The position numbers were made by a program, and so were the translations under genes. A stretch of DNA of 64,000 bases from Cyclina sinensis (lineage: Eukaryota; Mollusca; Bivalvia; Venerida; Veneridae): the NCBI GenBank assembly GCA_012932295.1, contig JAAONU010000062.1:72001-136000 (forward strand), read 5' to 3'. The stretch's first letter is position 1; each line of letters starts with the position of its first letter. This document shows, one piece after another, positions 1 through 12,649 of the stretch. The notes beneath the pieces are model-generated. The model made no database searches and was not told the origin of the DNA. It saw only the letters and a program-made list of their open reading frames with translations.

Positions 1-155
1 GTCCTTTAACTTTTAGTTTATTTATTGCCTTAAAACAGTTATCGGTAATGAAATATATAGATAATTTAAATTTAAAGTTTTGAACAAACTTTAATATCGA
101 ACGAAAGATTTAAACGCTAATCGAAATCTCAAGGCAAACTTAAATTTCAATCTAG

Positions 156-337
156 CATACTGCAATGTGTCGGAGGGAGACAAGGGGAACTTTAATGAGG
201 ATTCAGAATTACGAAAAATGAAGACGGCACTTGACAAAGCCAGGACGGAGCTTGTGAAAAACATGAACCCTGATAAAATCATACATGCTGCCGAACAATG
301 TGGTCTTTTTGTGTACGTAGAGGCAAGGGACCTTAAG
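156..337 (+). CDS. CARD-NACHT receptor, exon 1 (N-terminal half of CARD)
   Basis: This exon encodes the first helices of a death-fold domain. The segment ELVKNMNPDKIIHAAEQCGL followed by an acidic EARDLK has the look of a CARD start (helix, then a 'pool-and-gap' turn before E/D-rich helix 2). The reading frame is open from 95 after an in-frame TAA at 92. There is no in-frame ATG before 218, so either translation starts at 218 (AAAAATGA context) or the exon is internal and starts after the AG at 154-155. The donor is AAG|GTAAAT at 338, phase 0, and exon 2 resumes the same domain in the same phase. CARDs recruit caspases or kinases through homotypic contacts; in animal NLRs they sit before NACHT. 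The domain family call is by pattern only, since CARD, DD and DED are hard to separate by eye. Confidence 0.6.
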
Positions 338-1626
338 GTAAATATTGAAACAAGCTACACATTTCCAAATAAATTATTTAATTCCAAGTATAGTCATCCT
401 CAAGAGGACATATTACCTGTTAGACTAAAACAAATTAAATCTGTTTATTGCAAGCATACAATCGATTTTTGTTTAAAATCGTTTACTCAGTGGTATGCAA
501 TCGTACAAATCATTAAGTCCTACATCAGCGGTTCACATTTAATCAAGAAATACTTAGTTATACACCAGCACGTAAAATTAAACACTTAGATCAACTGCGA
601 AATGAATAAGTCAGTTTAAAGTATTTATAGTACAACCAAAGCACCTAGTGTAATAGCAAATATCTATCATGGTACTGACACTAACTTCCAAAAGGTAAAA
701 CAACAAATTATTCTATAAAACACGCGTCATATCTCTCAAAAGTTTACACAATTACAGTTAAAACTCATAGTTTTCTTAAAGTTTTCTTAATCATGTCAGA
801 GCGTATTTAATATGAACTACAAGTTTCCAAAAGTTTTACAAAATCTTACAATATTCACTATTTCCGAGCAAGAGTTAGAATATCATCAACTGATTTAACT
901 ATACACCATGTTATTAACATGAATGCGAAAATGAATTCTCATATAAACCCAACTGAAATAAATTACAATTTTAACTGTATCCGAATAAAGAAAATAATGT
1001 TTGTTAAAATGTTCAGATTTGAAGCTTGTAGCATTGTGGATCTTATAAAAAAAACCCGGTTTAAACAATTGTAAATTTGTTCCACATGGATACTGGTAAG
1101 TCGTTACAATGGAAAGTACTTATAAATTTATGAAATTGATGGCTCATATTCAAGATAATAGTTTGCTTCTTTCAGTCTTAAAATGGTAAGTTAGTACATG
1201 GTGATAACGATCTTTGGTTATAAATTATAATGCAATAAACTTTAAAGTAAATATATTAATCTAATTTAGTTATGTAAAAAGTACTGACATCGTTCCTTAT
1301 CCGTATAGCCATAAACTCGTAAATCATAAAATCCGTATTTAAAATCTGCAGAAGATGCCTAGCATTAACGCTGGTTCACAAACTTATCATTTTGTTAAAG
1401 AGAAACGAAAAATCATTAAATCCAGATGAAACAGACTGAGGTCGATGAGACACAAAACATCATGACATAATATTTACACACCAACTCATTAAATTACTAT
1501 CCTGCACGCTCAAACAAAGTGACGGTAGCATAATGTGAAACATGTTGTTTGCACTTTTTCTAGAAGATTGACAATTGATTTTCCTTCTCTTGAAAAAAAA
1601 TGATCTTGAAAATCGTTGTTACACAG
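338..1626 (+). other. Intron 1 of the receptor gene
   Basis: AT-rich, with no coding signal. It ends with TTGTTACACAG at 1616-1626. No transposon end or tandem repeat was recognised in it. Confidence 0.5.
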
Positions 1627-1828
1627 GAGGCTGGTAATACATCCGAAAAGAACAGAAGGATCACAGATAAGATCAGGGGTAAAGGCATTGAGGGATATAA
1701 TCAATTCAAGGGCTGCCTGAACAAGACAGGAAAGTCACAGCTAGTCCATGTACTGGAATATTTTGAGAGGGGAGAAGAGCCTCCTGAATCTCTATTGAAA
1801 AATTTGTTTGAAAAGACGAAACAGGAAG
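1627..1828 (+). CDS. CARD-NACHT receptor, exon 2 (C-terminal half of CARD)
   Basis: The 202-nt exon begins in phase 0 after ACACAG and encodes about 67 residues. They continue the CARD: a polar TSEKNRRITDKIRGKG helix pair, then GYNQFKGCLNKTGKSQLVHV, which matches the usual 'F..FL..L...g...L...L' end of CARDs. The exon then runs into a charged linker with EEPPESLLKNLF. The donor is AAG|GTAGAT at 1829 (phase 1), a weak but acceptable splice site. Reading on past it gives only about ten more codons to a stop at 1861, so the alternative is a short CARD-only protein. The spliced model is preferred because exon 3 and the NACHT exon both have matching phase 1 starts. Confidence 0.6.
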
Positions 1829-2575
1829 GTAGATATCATGGAATTCCTTATGCACTTTATTGAATTTTTTTCATTTTATCTATAATCTCATGTACGTACG
1901 ACCGTTAATTGTTTGCTGTATTCCATATTAATACTGAATTCATTTCCAATACAAATCCTTCAAAAGCGCTTTTAAAGGTAGGGGCAGGAACAGCAGATTC
2001 CTTGAAATCACGCAAATCAATTAACCGTTGTGCTTGAACCCACACTCGCTTTCACAGAAAATAAACAGAAAATAAAATGAACTGTAGTCGCTTGCACCGA
2101 ATTTGATCTATTAATGGCAATATTAGCCTGTCTGGAAGCTTTAGATAACTCTAACAACCGAATATCTAAGCGTCGTGCCCAATCATATTTGACGTTATTC
2201 TACTCACTCGCCTTCGAGGAGATTTGTGGGTGAAAGCATACACGATCCAGATTGATTAATACCTGACTGCACAACTTTAGGATCAATTATTTTAGAAAGT
2301 CAGCAAACTATTGTCATTTAATGGGACTCATAAATACTTTCAAGGAGCACCTGACCAAATGTCTTAAGTCTGCCCGAAAATAGATTTCAGACACAGTGGG
2401 CTAGCAACCGTCATCTGCTACACAGCGTTTAAGGCGGTCCTCGCTTGAAAAGCGTTCCTGACTTTCCACTTATAGATACATTATAATTAAGCATTTCAAA
2501 TGTATTAATGCGCCCTTTATTTCACTGAAAATGAAGTTATTCGATTTGAACGTTCCTTTATTAATCTGACATCAT
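1829..2575 (+). other. Intron 2, left part
   Basis: AT-rich with no recognised gene. It runs up to the GGGGGTAT-type element at 2576. Confidence 0.4.
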
Positions 2576-3252
2576 TATACCCCCGCACATCGAAGTTTTG
2601 GGGGGGTATACTGGAATCAGCTCGTCCGTCCAGCCGTCCGTCCGGCCGTCCGTCGGTTTTTCCTTGTCCGCCCAATAAGTTAAGAATCCTTTGACCCACA
2701 GTCATTTTACTTGGTCTGGAGATTGGCCATGGCCAGTAAATGACTTCTATTGATTTTGAGGTCACTGGGTCAAAGGTCAAGATAACAGGGGCCTTGACTA
2801 AAAAAAACTTGTCCGCCCAATAACTTAAGAATCCTTTGACCCACAATCATCTTACTTGGTTTGGAGATTGGTCATGGCCAGAAGATGACTCCTATTGATT
2901 TTGAGGTCACTGAGTCAAAAGTCAAGGTCAAAGGGCCTTGACTACAAAAAAAATTGTCTGCCCAAAACCTTAAGAATCCTTTGACCCACAGTCTTCATTT
3001 TTGATGTGTGGAGGTTGGTCATGAGGTCATTGGGTCAAAGGTCATGGTCGTAGGAGCTTGACTAAAAAAGCTTGTCCGCCCAATAATTTCAGAATCCTTT
3101 GACTCTCAGTCTTAGGTCACTGGGTCAAAGGTCAAGGTCACAGGGGCCTTGACTACAAAAAACTGGCTTACTACCCTCAGATTTAGCAGGGAGGTTGTCC
3201 ATGACCTCTAAATGACCCCTTTTGATTCTGACAAAGCGCTATGCGGGGGTAT
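2576..3252. mobile_element. Non-autonomous element with ATACCCCCGC ends and internal minisatellite
   Basis: The ends are inverted copies: ATACCCCCGCA at 2576 and TGCGGGGGTAT ending near 3252. Just inside the left end are a GGGGGGGTAT palindrome partner (about 2602) and GTCCGTCCG runs (about 2624-2655). The body is four to five diverged units of roughly 140 bp (about 2671, 2813, 2954, 3077, 3160), each carrying TCCGCCCAATAA, AAGAATCCTTTGAC and GGTCACTGGGTCAAAGGTCA. The element lies inside intron 2 of the receptor gene. It has no coding capacity; long open frames across it are by-products of the repeats. Confidence 0.7.
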
Positions 3253-3587
3253 TAACCCCATGACAGTGGCAGTTCTAGTTTCACTTGTATAAAGTTCAGA
3301 GAGGCTTATTGATGACACGTCTTAAGAATCCGACATCATAAATTTTTGTCGTGATTTCATTACCTGCGGATAATTATATTATCAAGATTTGTTCAGATGA
3401 GTAGCAGATTGAGCAGTTAAGTTCTTACATTATTTCCGAGGTAAACTGGTCAAACTGTTGTGGCATTCACAAGAAATTTGACATTGACAAGTTATGCAAT
3501 TTGTTATTTGATAAAGATTATAGTTTTTAGTAGAAATGAAAATACTAAAACAAAAAATATTTTTATCATTTATGATTTTTTTTCCAG

Positions 3588-3641
3588 AAACTACTAGTAA
3601 AACAGAAGATAAAGAAAACCCTTACTTCCAAATGAAATCAA
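3588..3641 (+). CDS. CARD-NACHT receptor, exon 3 (linker)
   Basis: A 54-nt exon preceded by TTTTTTTTCCAG (acceptor ending 3587) and followed by the strong donor A|GTAAGT at 3642. It is phase 1 to phase 1, so it could be skipped without a frame change. It encodes a lysine- and acid-rich linker (SKTEDKENPYFQ) with no fold signature. The splice sites are the best of the three upstream exons. Its assignment to this gene rests on phase agreement with exons 2 and 4. Confidence 0.5.
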
Positions 3642-3902
3642 GTAAGTTCCTTAAGAAAACTCCTTTCTAGTCTATAGTATATACTTTTATTAACTTATGT
3701 GCAATTGTTTGTTGCCTTTACTTGTTTCCGTGTTTGTTCCAGGCCTTACGCTTGAAAATTGAATCCTATCAAATCAAACAACAGGCAAAGTTCAACAAAA
3801 TAATTATATCTTTTAAAAGGTGAATTGCGTAGGTACAGTACACATTGTCCCTTAAGTACACAGTTTTTGGATAAAGACAAATACTGAAAGTGCGTTGTAA
3901 AC

Positions 3903-4390
3903 AAATGTCCTGTTTCCATAACAGTTTTGGCTATAAACAAAACAAAATGTCCTGTTTCCATAACATTTTTGGCTATAAACAAAAGAAATGTCCTGTTTCC
4001 AGAACAGTTTTGGCTATAAACAAAACAAATGTCATGTTTCCATAACAGTTTTGGCTATAAACAAAACAAATGTCCTGTTTCCTTAACAGTTTTGGCTATA
4101 AACAAAACAAAATGTCCTGTTTCTATAACAGTTTTGGCTATAAACAAAACAAATTTCCTGTTTCCATAACAGTTTTGGCTATAAACAAAACAAAATGTCC
4201 TGTTTCCATACCAGTTTTGGCTATAAACTAAACAAATGTCCTGTTTCCATACCAGTTTTGGCTATAAACAAAACAAAAGTCCTGTTTCCATACCAGTTTT
4301 GGCTATAAACAAAACAAATGTCCTGTTTCTATACCAGTTTTGGCTATAAACAAAACATAATGTCCTGTTTCCTTATCAGTTTTGGCTATT
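3903..4390. repeat. 42-bp minisatellite, about 12 copies
   Basis: Head-to-tail units of about 41-43 bp with core TGTCCTGTTTCCATAACAGT then TTTGGCTATAAACAAAACAA. The copies differ by single substitutions (CATAAC/CATACC, AACAAAA/AACTAAA). It lies at the start of intron 3. Confidence 0.9.
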
Positions 4391-5257
4391 AACCAAATAT
4401 GTATAATTTTATATTTATGTCAATATGTCAATGTCAATATCATTTCTGGTAAAATTATTTCAATTTTAAGTTATATTTATTATATAGTTAAACAATTTAG
4501 TACATTTTTTCATTGTTAGAACGTTTTGACAATTAATTTACAGCTGTATTGATATGATTATTATTACATTACATTCAGCGGCAATTAAACTAACGATTAC
4601 AAATTTTGTCCTAACATTTTAATAGCAGCTCTCTTTACCAATAGCAGACTTCCTCTTTCATCTGAATAATGTACATCTAACAATTCCATTCGTTACAAAT
4701 GTAGCTCAAAATCAATTTAAGTAACTGTGCCCCAAAAAACAAAGAAAAAAAACTGATGGAGAAGCTAGCTAGATAGAATAATCGTGGCACGTACAACAAT
4801 GGGATACAGTGACAGAGAAATAAACAGATTAATACTATCAATGACCAAGCTACAGTAATAGAATGTGTCAAGAATTGAGAAAGAAATCTAAGATTGGCCA
4901 AAGCCCCATGAAATAAAATTCCAAGGTGTCCATGATTTTTTGCCTAGGAAAAGCGATATACTTTCAACTAATAAACCATTTCATCCACAGTGATTTAATA
5001 TCTTATATTTACATTTAACTTAAAAAATATGTCATATGGCTCGAGGTTTGTATTTAGTATTAAGTACAAATTGTATTACGTGAAAGAGACTTAAAACTGA
5101 TTTTCAAGTCAGTTTGCATTTTTATGTTACGGATATGTATACCTCATCAAACTCTGTTTAAGTATGAGTGCATTTCTGTGCCTACCACATTTCACCAGGG
5201 GGTCGAACGTAATTTGGTTTAACATAATTTTAAGCGAGGCAAAAAAGGTTCGATAAA
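4391..5257. other. No gene seen
   Basis: AT-rich DNA. The only open frame of note, on the minus strand near 4677-4901, is hydrophobic, low-complexity and without splice support. Confidence 0.5.
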
Positions 5258-5708
5258 ATGGCAGAACAAATTGAAAATGAAAGTAGGTAAGTGATCGTTT
5301 TTTTTTTTCTTAATATTTTACAGTCTATACTGCTGTGCGTGCGAAACACAACATGCAGTCATTGAAGAACTTATCCCTGCGTCTGATTATAGAAATTAAA
5401 ACAAAAAGATCAACAGGATACGGAAGATCTTGAATGTATTAACCGTTACGAATGTAACCTTGTTCACTTGGACTTTGTAAACTGCAAATTTTGTCTCATT
5501 CGTTTTACATTTATTCCAACATTTAAAAAAATAAAAATGTATCTAAATCAAAGTAAAACTGGATTCAAGTGAAAAAGTCATAGCTGAGCAACAGAATGTT
5601 CGTTTTTTCAAAGTGTACGAATGATATTTGGTTCCATAAAGTAACGGTACTCATTTAATTTGGCTCGTGCATATAACCGTTTTGGTTTGGTTTGGTCTTA
5701 TTTGTTTG

Positions 5709-6475
5709 GGTTTTACGTCGATTTCAACATCATGTTGGTCATATCTATCTTTCTATCTGTAGATATTGCATCACACCCTTATCATGTATTTGGGTTTTAC
5801 GTCGATTTCAACATCATGTTGGTCATATCTATCTTTCTATCTGTAGATATTGCATCACACACTTATCACGCATTGTGGGTTTAACATAAATTTCAACATC
5901 ATGTTGGTCATATCTATCTTTCTATCTGTAGATATTGCATCACACCTTTATCACGTATTTTGTGTTTTACGTCGATTTCAACATCATGTTGGTCATATCT
6001 ATCTTTCTCTCTGTAGATATTGCTTCACATCCTTATCACGTATTTTGTGTCTTACGTCGATTTTAACATCATGTTGGTCATATCTATCTTTCTATCTGTA
6101 GATATTGCATCACACATTTATCACGTATTTTGGGTTTTACGTCGATTTCAACATTATGTTGGTCATATCTATCTTTCTATCTGTAGATATTGCATCGCAT
6201 CTTTATCACGTATTTTGGGTTTTACGTCAATTTCAACATCATGTTGGTCATATCTATCTTTCTATCTGTAGATATTGCATCGCATCTTTATCACCTATTT
6301 TGGGTTTTACGTCAATTTCAACATCATGTTGGTCATATCTATCTTTCTATCTGTAGATATTGCATCGCATCTTTATCACCTATTTTAGGTTTTACGTCAA
6401 TTTCAACATCATGTTGGTCATATCTATCTTTCTATCTGTAGATATTGCTTCACATCCTTATCACGTATTTTGTGG
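5709..6475. repeat. 85-bp tandem array, 9 copies
   Basis: Units start at 5709, 5794, 5879, 5964, 6049, 6134, 6219, 6304 and 6389. Each contains GTTTTACGTCGATTTCAACA, CATGTTGGTCATATCTATCT, TTCTATCTGTAGATATTGCA and TTATCACGTATTTTG. Because 85 is not a multiple of three, the same peptide returns in rotating frames, so the overlapping 83-codon frames here are artefacts. The start of the unit resembles the tail of the SINE at 25147-25433. Confidence 0.92.
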
Positions 6476-6559
6476 AGGTCATCTTGATAGTCAGTTTATC
6501 TTATCGGTGTTCTTGGATATTAGTCCACTGCAGGTTCACCTGAGGGGATTAAAGGTTTA

Positions 6560-7115
6560 CCCTCCGTCCATCCATTCACCAAAAATGGATTCAGCGATAA
6601 TTCAAAACGTACTAAGAACATTTTCATGAAACTTGAAACATGGATAGATGTCAATATGGAAATTATACACGTCATTTGATTTTTTTTTCCTGTGTTGAGA
6701 AATTTGTTTGCCATGGCAACAAATAGACTTGAAATATTGCAAAAATGGTGATATACTTTTGAAGCCTTATAGATATCCATTTTAAAATCGCTGCTTGTTT
6801 TGATATTAAAAGACCAGTTGACATGCCATGTCCCATAAGTCTGACTTTTGAGTTCACAAAGTTATTCCCCTTTTCCACATTGAAAAATTTCAGAAATTTT
6901 ACATTTCTTTGAATATTTCTGGAACTATCGATGTATTTGATGGATACTTTATACAAATTTATTGTTTTTTTTTTTTTTTTAATTTGTTTTCACAATACGT
7001 TCTCGTCTGTCTGTCCGTCCGTCTTAGTCCGCAAAAACTGGGTCCTGTAATAATTCAAAAAGTACTTGGAATAGATTCATGAAACTTAAAACATGGATCG
7101 ATGGCAATATGAAGT
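6560..7115. repeat. Pair of diverged GTCCGTCC-type repeat segments
   Basis: Two related stretches, about 6563-6660 and 7010-7110. Both have a CCGTCCNTCC run, an AATTCAAAANGTACT block and then TTCATGAAACTTNAAACATG, GATNGATGNCAATATG. This is the layout of bivalve minisatellite-bearing elements. No clear element ends were found. Confidence 0.5.
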
Positions 7116-8175
7116 TATTTTATTTTATTCCCCTGTGAATTTCTACCCCTCAAAAATATGTCGTCTATCTCCAGTATGATATTACGGTATGTCTGCAAAG
7201 TCATAAGGCATTACGTATTAACAATATGGGTTCGAAATCGATTTTGCCTCCGACGGAACATAAATTTATGAAAAACAACTGTTACATTTCCCTCAATAAC
7301 TTTTTCATTGGATAATTGTTCTACGTGCCTTTTAAGGAAATTCAATATAGAAACACTTTCCTTCATAATTGTTTGATATTGCTTAAAGTATGCGTCTGAA
7401 GCTCTTTTAATTCCATCAAACTTATGGGTGTGTGTATTACCAATTTGCCACAAAAAACGCATGATTTATAGCTGGATAAATAAAGAACAGCCTGAAACAG
7501 CCCTTTGTTTGATTATTGTGTGTGTGTGTGTCAGTCCGAGGCTTTTTCTTTGTAAGTATGGTTGGAATGTCATGCATCCCGTAGAAACGTTTAAGATATA
7601 ACATTTTTGTATTTAAGATCACCAGACGTATTGCAAATTCTAGTTTTGCGCATCCTACAACATTTCTTTATAGAGATCTGGTGGGATTCCATGTGTGTAC
7701 AGCTATACTTCCTTGTTCTACGCGTGTTTCATATTGATTTCGGAACACCATCTTAGAAGCAATTTAAGTACCTGCATTTTGTCCGAAATTACAGATCTTT
7801 TATACAGTCGTAGTATGTTTATTCAATTCGACTTGAATTTGTTATCAAACTTCAGCTTTAAAAGATGTATAAAAGTATCTGTCTGTAGACCTTTCTGTGA
7901 AACTGTCATAATTATGAAATTGGTATGTAAGCTATGCAAAGTCAAAATGCAATGGTGTATTTATTAGTTTTGTTTCATGGAAAGTCATCAGGAGATTTGT
8001 TTGTATGCAGAGTAATATAAATGAAAATCAAATATACTTAGGACACAAAACACAGACTCAAATAATAGAAAACATTTTAACAAGAACTCCAGATGCCATA
8101 CATGCTTGCAAACTTTAATTACCATCGACTGAATATTTTACAACATGTGTCACTTGAGAACAAAGTTCAGTTGAC

Positions 8176-8396
8176 ACTAGACGCTAGATGTAGGATTTTA
8201 CTTATCCGTATACATGTGAAAGTCTATCACTTGTACATTAACAAATTTTATTTAGTGTAGTCGATACTATTGCACTATTTCACTTCTTTCAGATTGTATT
8301 ATATAGTTAAACCATTTGGCACTCTGTACGCTAGATGTAGGACTTTAACTATCCGTATGTATATGAAAGCCTATCACTTGTGCGTAAGCAAATTTT
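8176..8396. repeat. Direct duplication, spacing about 147 bp
   Basis: About 75 bp (ACGCTAGATGTAGGA, TATCCGTAT, GAAAG(T/C)CTATCACTTGT, AAGCAAATTTTA) occurs at about 8181 and again at about 8325, with moderate divergence. Confidence 0.7.
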
Positions 8397-11350
8397 ATAC
8401 AATAATATAAACAATAATAATCAAATGCATATTTCCATGACTTTTGGAAGTCTGTTAAGAATGAGCTATCCTAATCTAAGAAAAAAATAACAGATATTGA
8501 GGTCAGACATACAGTGTATGTCCAGAGGAAAAAAGTAAAATCTTGTTTTACTGGCTAGGTTTAAAATAAAATCAAAATCGATAAAAAAAAAAAAAAAAAT
8601 AAAAAAAAACGTTCACTCTAGAAGTACAGTAAGAAATGGTACCTTGCTGTATAAAGGTTTCTTATATATTTCCAATACATTATTTGACATTTTTCTTTGT
8701 GGAATTTTATTTAAAATGTCGGCGAGATGCCGCGTTGATTAATTATGCATGCAGCACTGTAGATTGGCTCCAGTCCTTATGTTCTGATTTCAATTTATGA
8801 TCTCCCTTGTTTGTAGACTTTTCTGTTTTCTTACTCCTGAACATAACATTGTTGCGCTATCAGTATGAAGTGAGAAGTCAGTGTAGTAGCAGAAGTATAT
8901 GAATATATAATTTAAACAATCTAGCCTAGTGCTAGGCTAGCAGCATTGGCACGACTGCGTTCAGATACTTTGTATTATCGAAGTAGTAGCTCAGTACAAT
9001 TGCATCATTCTATACCACCTTTTCAACTGTCAAACCATTTTTCAGTAGCTATATGAAACCTCTTGAATATATGTTTATCCAAAACTACAATCACTTTTCC
9101 CTAATAAGTTATAAATTAATATATTAGTGAATTGTTATATCATGAAGCATTATTTTGTAAATAATTGTGTTCTGTACTTATTATGTCGTCATTGGTTTTA
9201 TATGTTTCTGTATATCGACTTGTACGTCTGTATTTCCGAATGTCAGCGGTTTGTGTGTGTGTGTGTTAAAAATGAATCATATCAAAATATGGAAGTGATA
9301 GCAAATTGCTAATAGAATAAACACTTATTAAAAAAAATTACGGCAAAGTGAGGGGTGTTATTTTTCAAACTTTTTCAAGATTTTTTCGAATTTCTCAGAG
9401 TCACATGTTTTTGAATTTATGTATGACTACCGGGTGTAGGAAAGTTAAATAACGCGTTATGTGTTCGAGACAGAAATGAAAGATCCTGAATAACGTTAGT
9501 TACATAGTTAAATAACATTAACTTCTGAAGAAAAAATAACCCGATATCGAGAATAAATAAAGATGGGTGTTACCTATCTATTTGAGTTTATTTATCGTTA
9601 GTACCGTTTACGCTATATGTATTTTAACACATCTGAGTAATAAATTACAAGGGGTAATTACGAGTTCTGTAATTCGATCAATCAAAACGCCTGCTAAAGA
9701 ATATTCACTGTATTATTTCTAGAAAGTTTTTACTGTAGTCATATTAAGATATTTAACCTTTTTTCATTTTTGAAATAAACATAACCGTTCGAACCTGTAA
9801 AGAAAGATTAGTAAACCGTTATGCCACCAGCGTCAACGGCATGCCTGTACACAAAAGTTACCATGTACCAGACGTTTTGGTCAATCGAATTACATCGAAT
9901 TACAGTAATAACTCCTTGTAATGTATTACTTAAATGCAGGCATTTAAATGTGTTATCTTAAACTTTCTCCCAGCAGGAAACCTTTTTATCTTGTTTCGTT
10001 TGTTGTGACATGTTATCAGTAACCATGAGCTACGACCTTCCGGCCTGTTTCTCATATATCTGACGTGCAGAAATGATAAAATTTTGAAATCACTGAACCA
10101 TGGCGAGGAAAACAATCGATTATTTTATATTCATGTATCAAAAAAACAAAAAACGCAGTGTTAAGGCACCCAAAGAGAGCAACCACAATACAGAATTATC
10201 GCAAAGGTTGAAAACAAACCAAAACTATTCGCCCATACTAAATTAAAACACTGTATTTATTTAAAAATGTCGTATTCTTTTCTGCTAAATAAATATTATT
10301 ATTTTATGCTCAGCAAAATGCATATTTAATCAGTGTTTTAAAGAAAAATACTCATTAACTCAGGACCTACTCTAAAATCTGATCTGATATTTAATAAACA
10401 GAAAATATTTTTTATTGAACAAGACAACAGGTTCACAAATTTTCTGTCTTAACTGAGTTGCAGCGTTTAATAATTGTCTTAGGTCTTTTCAGCTTTTTTT
10501 CTTTATCTTTCAGGTCTGGTCATAGGTTCAAGCCCTTTTATAAACTCTACTGTCATTTGCGCGAGACAGTTGTCCATTTCATATGTCGTCTTCTTTTATG
10601 AATCCATCAGTACATTGAAGGTGAAAATATGAAACTATACCTCAGTTCTTGCTAAGTATAAAACAGCATCTCCTTATTAATTTATTTTCTTGATCGGAGC
10701 ATAACAACAAGCATAACAACAACTATAAAAAGGATCTAATTGAAACGTCACACCAAAAATAGGAAACCTTTAGAAAAAGTGCACTGTAAAAGTCCCATAA
10801 CTAGTCCTTGCTTTCTTTTGAAATAATTCTTTTTCTCAGATTTGCTTTTTAAGGTCAAATGTCTAAATTGAGTCATGCATTGTTTTTCCGAGCTCTAACT
10901 CCTCCTTGGATCGATAGATACTCAAATAACCATGCACAATTTTTTTCATTGATCAGTTTTATACAAGAACCAAATAGCTTGTAACAGGTCAAGTGTCAAA
11001 GGTAGAAATTGTGAGCTGCTTTATTTAACCGGTACAAACTTCACTACATATTGCAGGATACTCAAAATACTTTACTAAATGTTTACCAGGTAGAGACGAC
11101 GTGCCGCGTACAGCTACCAGGCGCCTATCAAAAACGCCATTCTTTCTTTACCTAGCAAACAATAAATTGTAGGATCACAATAACAACAGCTTAAATGTTT
11201 TTCAACATTACCCAGTTTTTACTTGGTTGAATATCCAGAGTAATTCAGTCTGTTTGATTAACATTCCATTATTTAGTTCTTACTTGATTTCCCTTCTTCC
11301 TTCTGAAAAGGCGGTATTAACGGTGTATTAATCACATTCAATGATAGCTA
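8397..11350. other. No gene seen
   Basis: AT-rich intronic DNA with poly-A near 8582-8609 and a short palindrome (CTAGCCTAGTGCTAGGCTAG, about 8923-8942). No coding region can be supported. Confidence 0.5.
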
Positions 11351-11875
11351 TGGCGTACCATTACGGTTTTTATTGCTAGACCCAGCATCATGATAAAGTT
11401 TTTAGCATCATGCAGGGTCATGATAATTATATTTTAGCATCATACAGGGTCATGACAATTATTTTCAGAATCATACAGGGTCAGGCAAAAAAAATTCCAG
11501 CATCATGCTGATTTTTTCCCTAAAACTGCTGCATCATACAGGTATGGCGTATGGCGTACCATTAGGGTTTTTATTGCTAGACCCAGCATCATGATAAAGT
11601 TTTAGCATCATGCAGGGTCATGAAAATTATTTTTAAGCATCATACAGGGTCATGACAATTATTTTCAGCATCATACAGAGTCATGTAAAATAAATCCTGC
11701 ATCATACTCGAAGAATATTTTCAAAAACCCTGCATCATGCAGTGTCATGCTTAAAAAGGACTTTTCACCCTTCGGTGCGTCAGAAAGTTGTCAGCATCAT
11801 GCAGGATTATTTTGCATGACCCTGCATTTTGCTGGCCAAATAAAAGCGCGTTTGTCTGGCCAATCAGGATCGGTG
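11351..11875 (+). repeat. Left terminal inverted repeat of foldback element (end duplicated)
   Basis: The TIR start occurs twice, at 11351 and again at 11558. The inner copy (11558 to about 11800, with weaker match to 11870) is the one that pairs almost base for base with the right end at 19318-18965, including the ACCCTTCGGTGCGTCAGAAAGT block. Each copy is a run of ~34-bp sub-repeats, CAGCATCATACAGGGTCATG plus an A/T-rich spacer. Confidence 0.85.
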
Positions 11876-12649
11876 TCACATAACTTGGTTTTCGCGAGGT
11901 GATAATATTGTTTATAAAAGCAAACTGTAATTTCTAAGTAATATTTTTAACAGAACAGATATATCTTATATTGGAATAAAACATTGACAAGCTTTTTACA
12001 AAACTCATATTGTATGTACACTATAAGGTTATATACTACGTGTGTAATGACGGAGTCGAAGCAGTGAATGTATTACATGTATTACAAAGCACGTTTGTTT
12101 AACAGAAGTTCAAAAACTGAGAGCAGGGTGAAAAGATACATATTTCTTACTCCATTAAGTAACAGACATTATAATGCAAAGTCATATTCATCTTCAGTGT
12201 CCTTACAAACTCATTAAAATCATATCCTAATTTGTGCTCCTCTACTATTTGCGATCAGTTAGCGAAATATGAGTCAACATACTAAATCTGATTTAAATGA
12301 GATTGGTGTCGTTACAATTGCATACATCTCATGTGCAATTTCTTTGACTTTTGTTAACGTTATTATGACAGCTAAAAGATGATTATCTTATATTTGCTAA
12401 AACGAAACAAAACAATGCACCTATTTCATAATGTGTGCGTTTTGTTTACTCTGCAGTTGATTATAACCGAAACACAAAATCAGATGAGGAAAGTGTCTAA
12501 ATTGGCTACCTCAGGGGGAAAGGAATATTCAAAGTTGTTACTCAATCTGCTGCTAAAATCTCGAACTAATAACGAAATGATCAAATTAATTAGCTGGAAT
12601 AGCTCTGTTATACAAACTTGTTCCAGTGATTGTGTTGAATACCGCTGAC

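Noticed and set aside
2517..2846. 109-codon minus-strand open frame
   Set aside because: It lies across the minisatellite and GTCC runs of the 2576-3252 element; the peptide is a translation of repeats.
3903..4390. CRISPR-like regular array
   Set aside because: The 42-bp units are contiguous, with no unique spacers, and the DNA is eukaryotic. It is a minisatellite.
5660..6629. Seven overlapping ~83-codon frames with the same peptide
   Set aside because: They come from the 85-bp tandem unit rotating through frames, not from genes.
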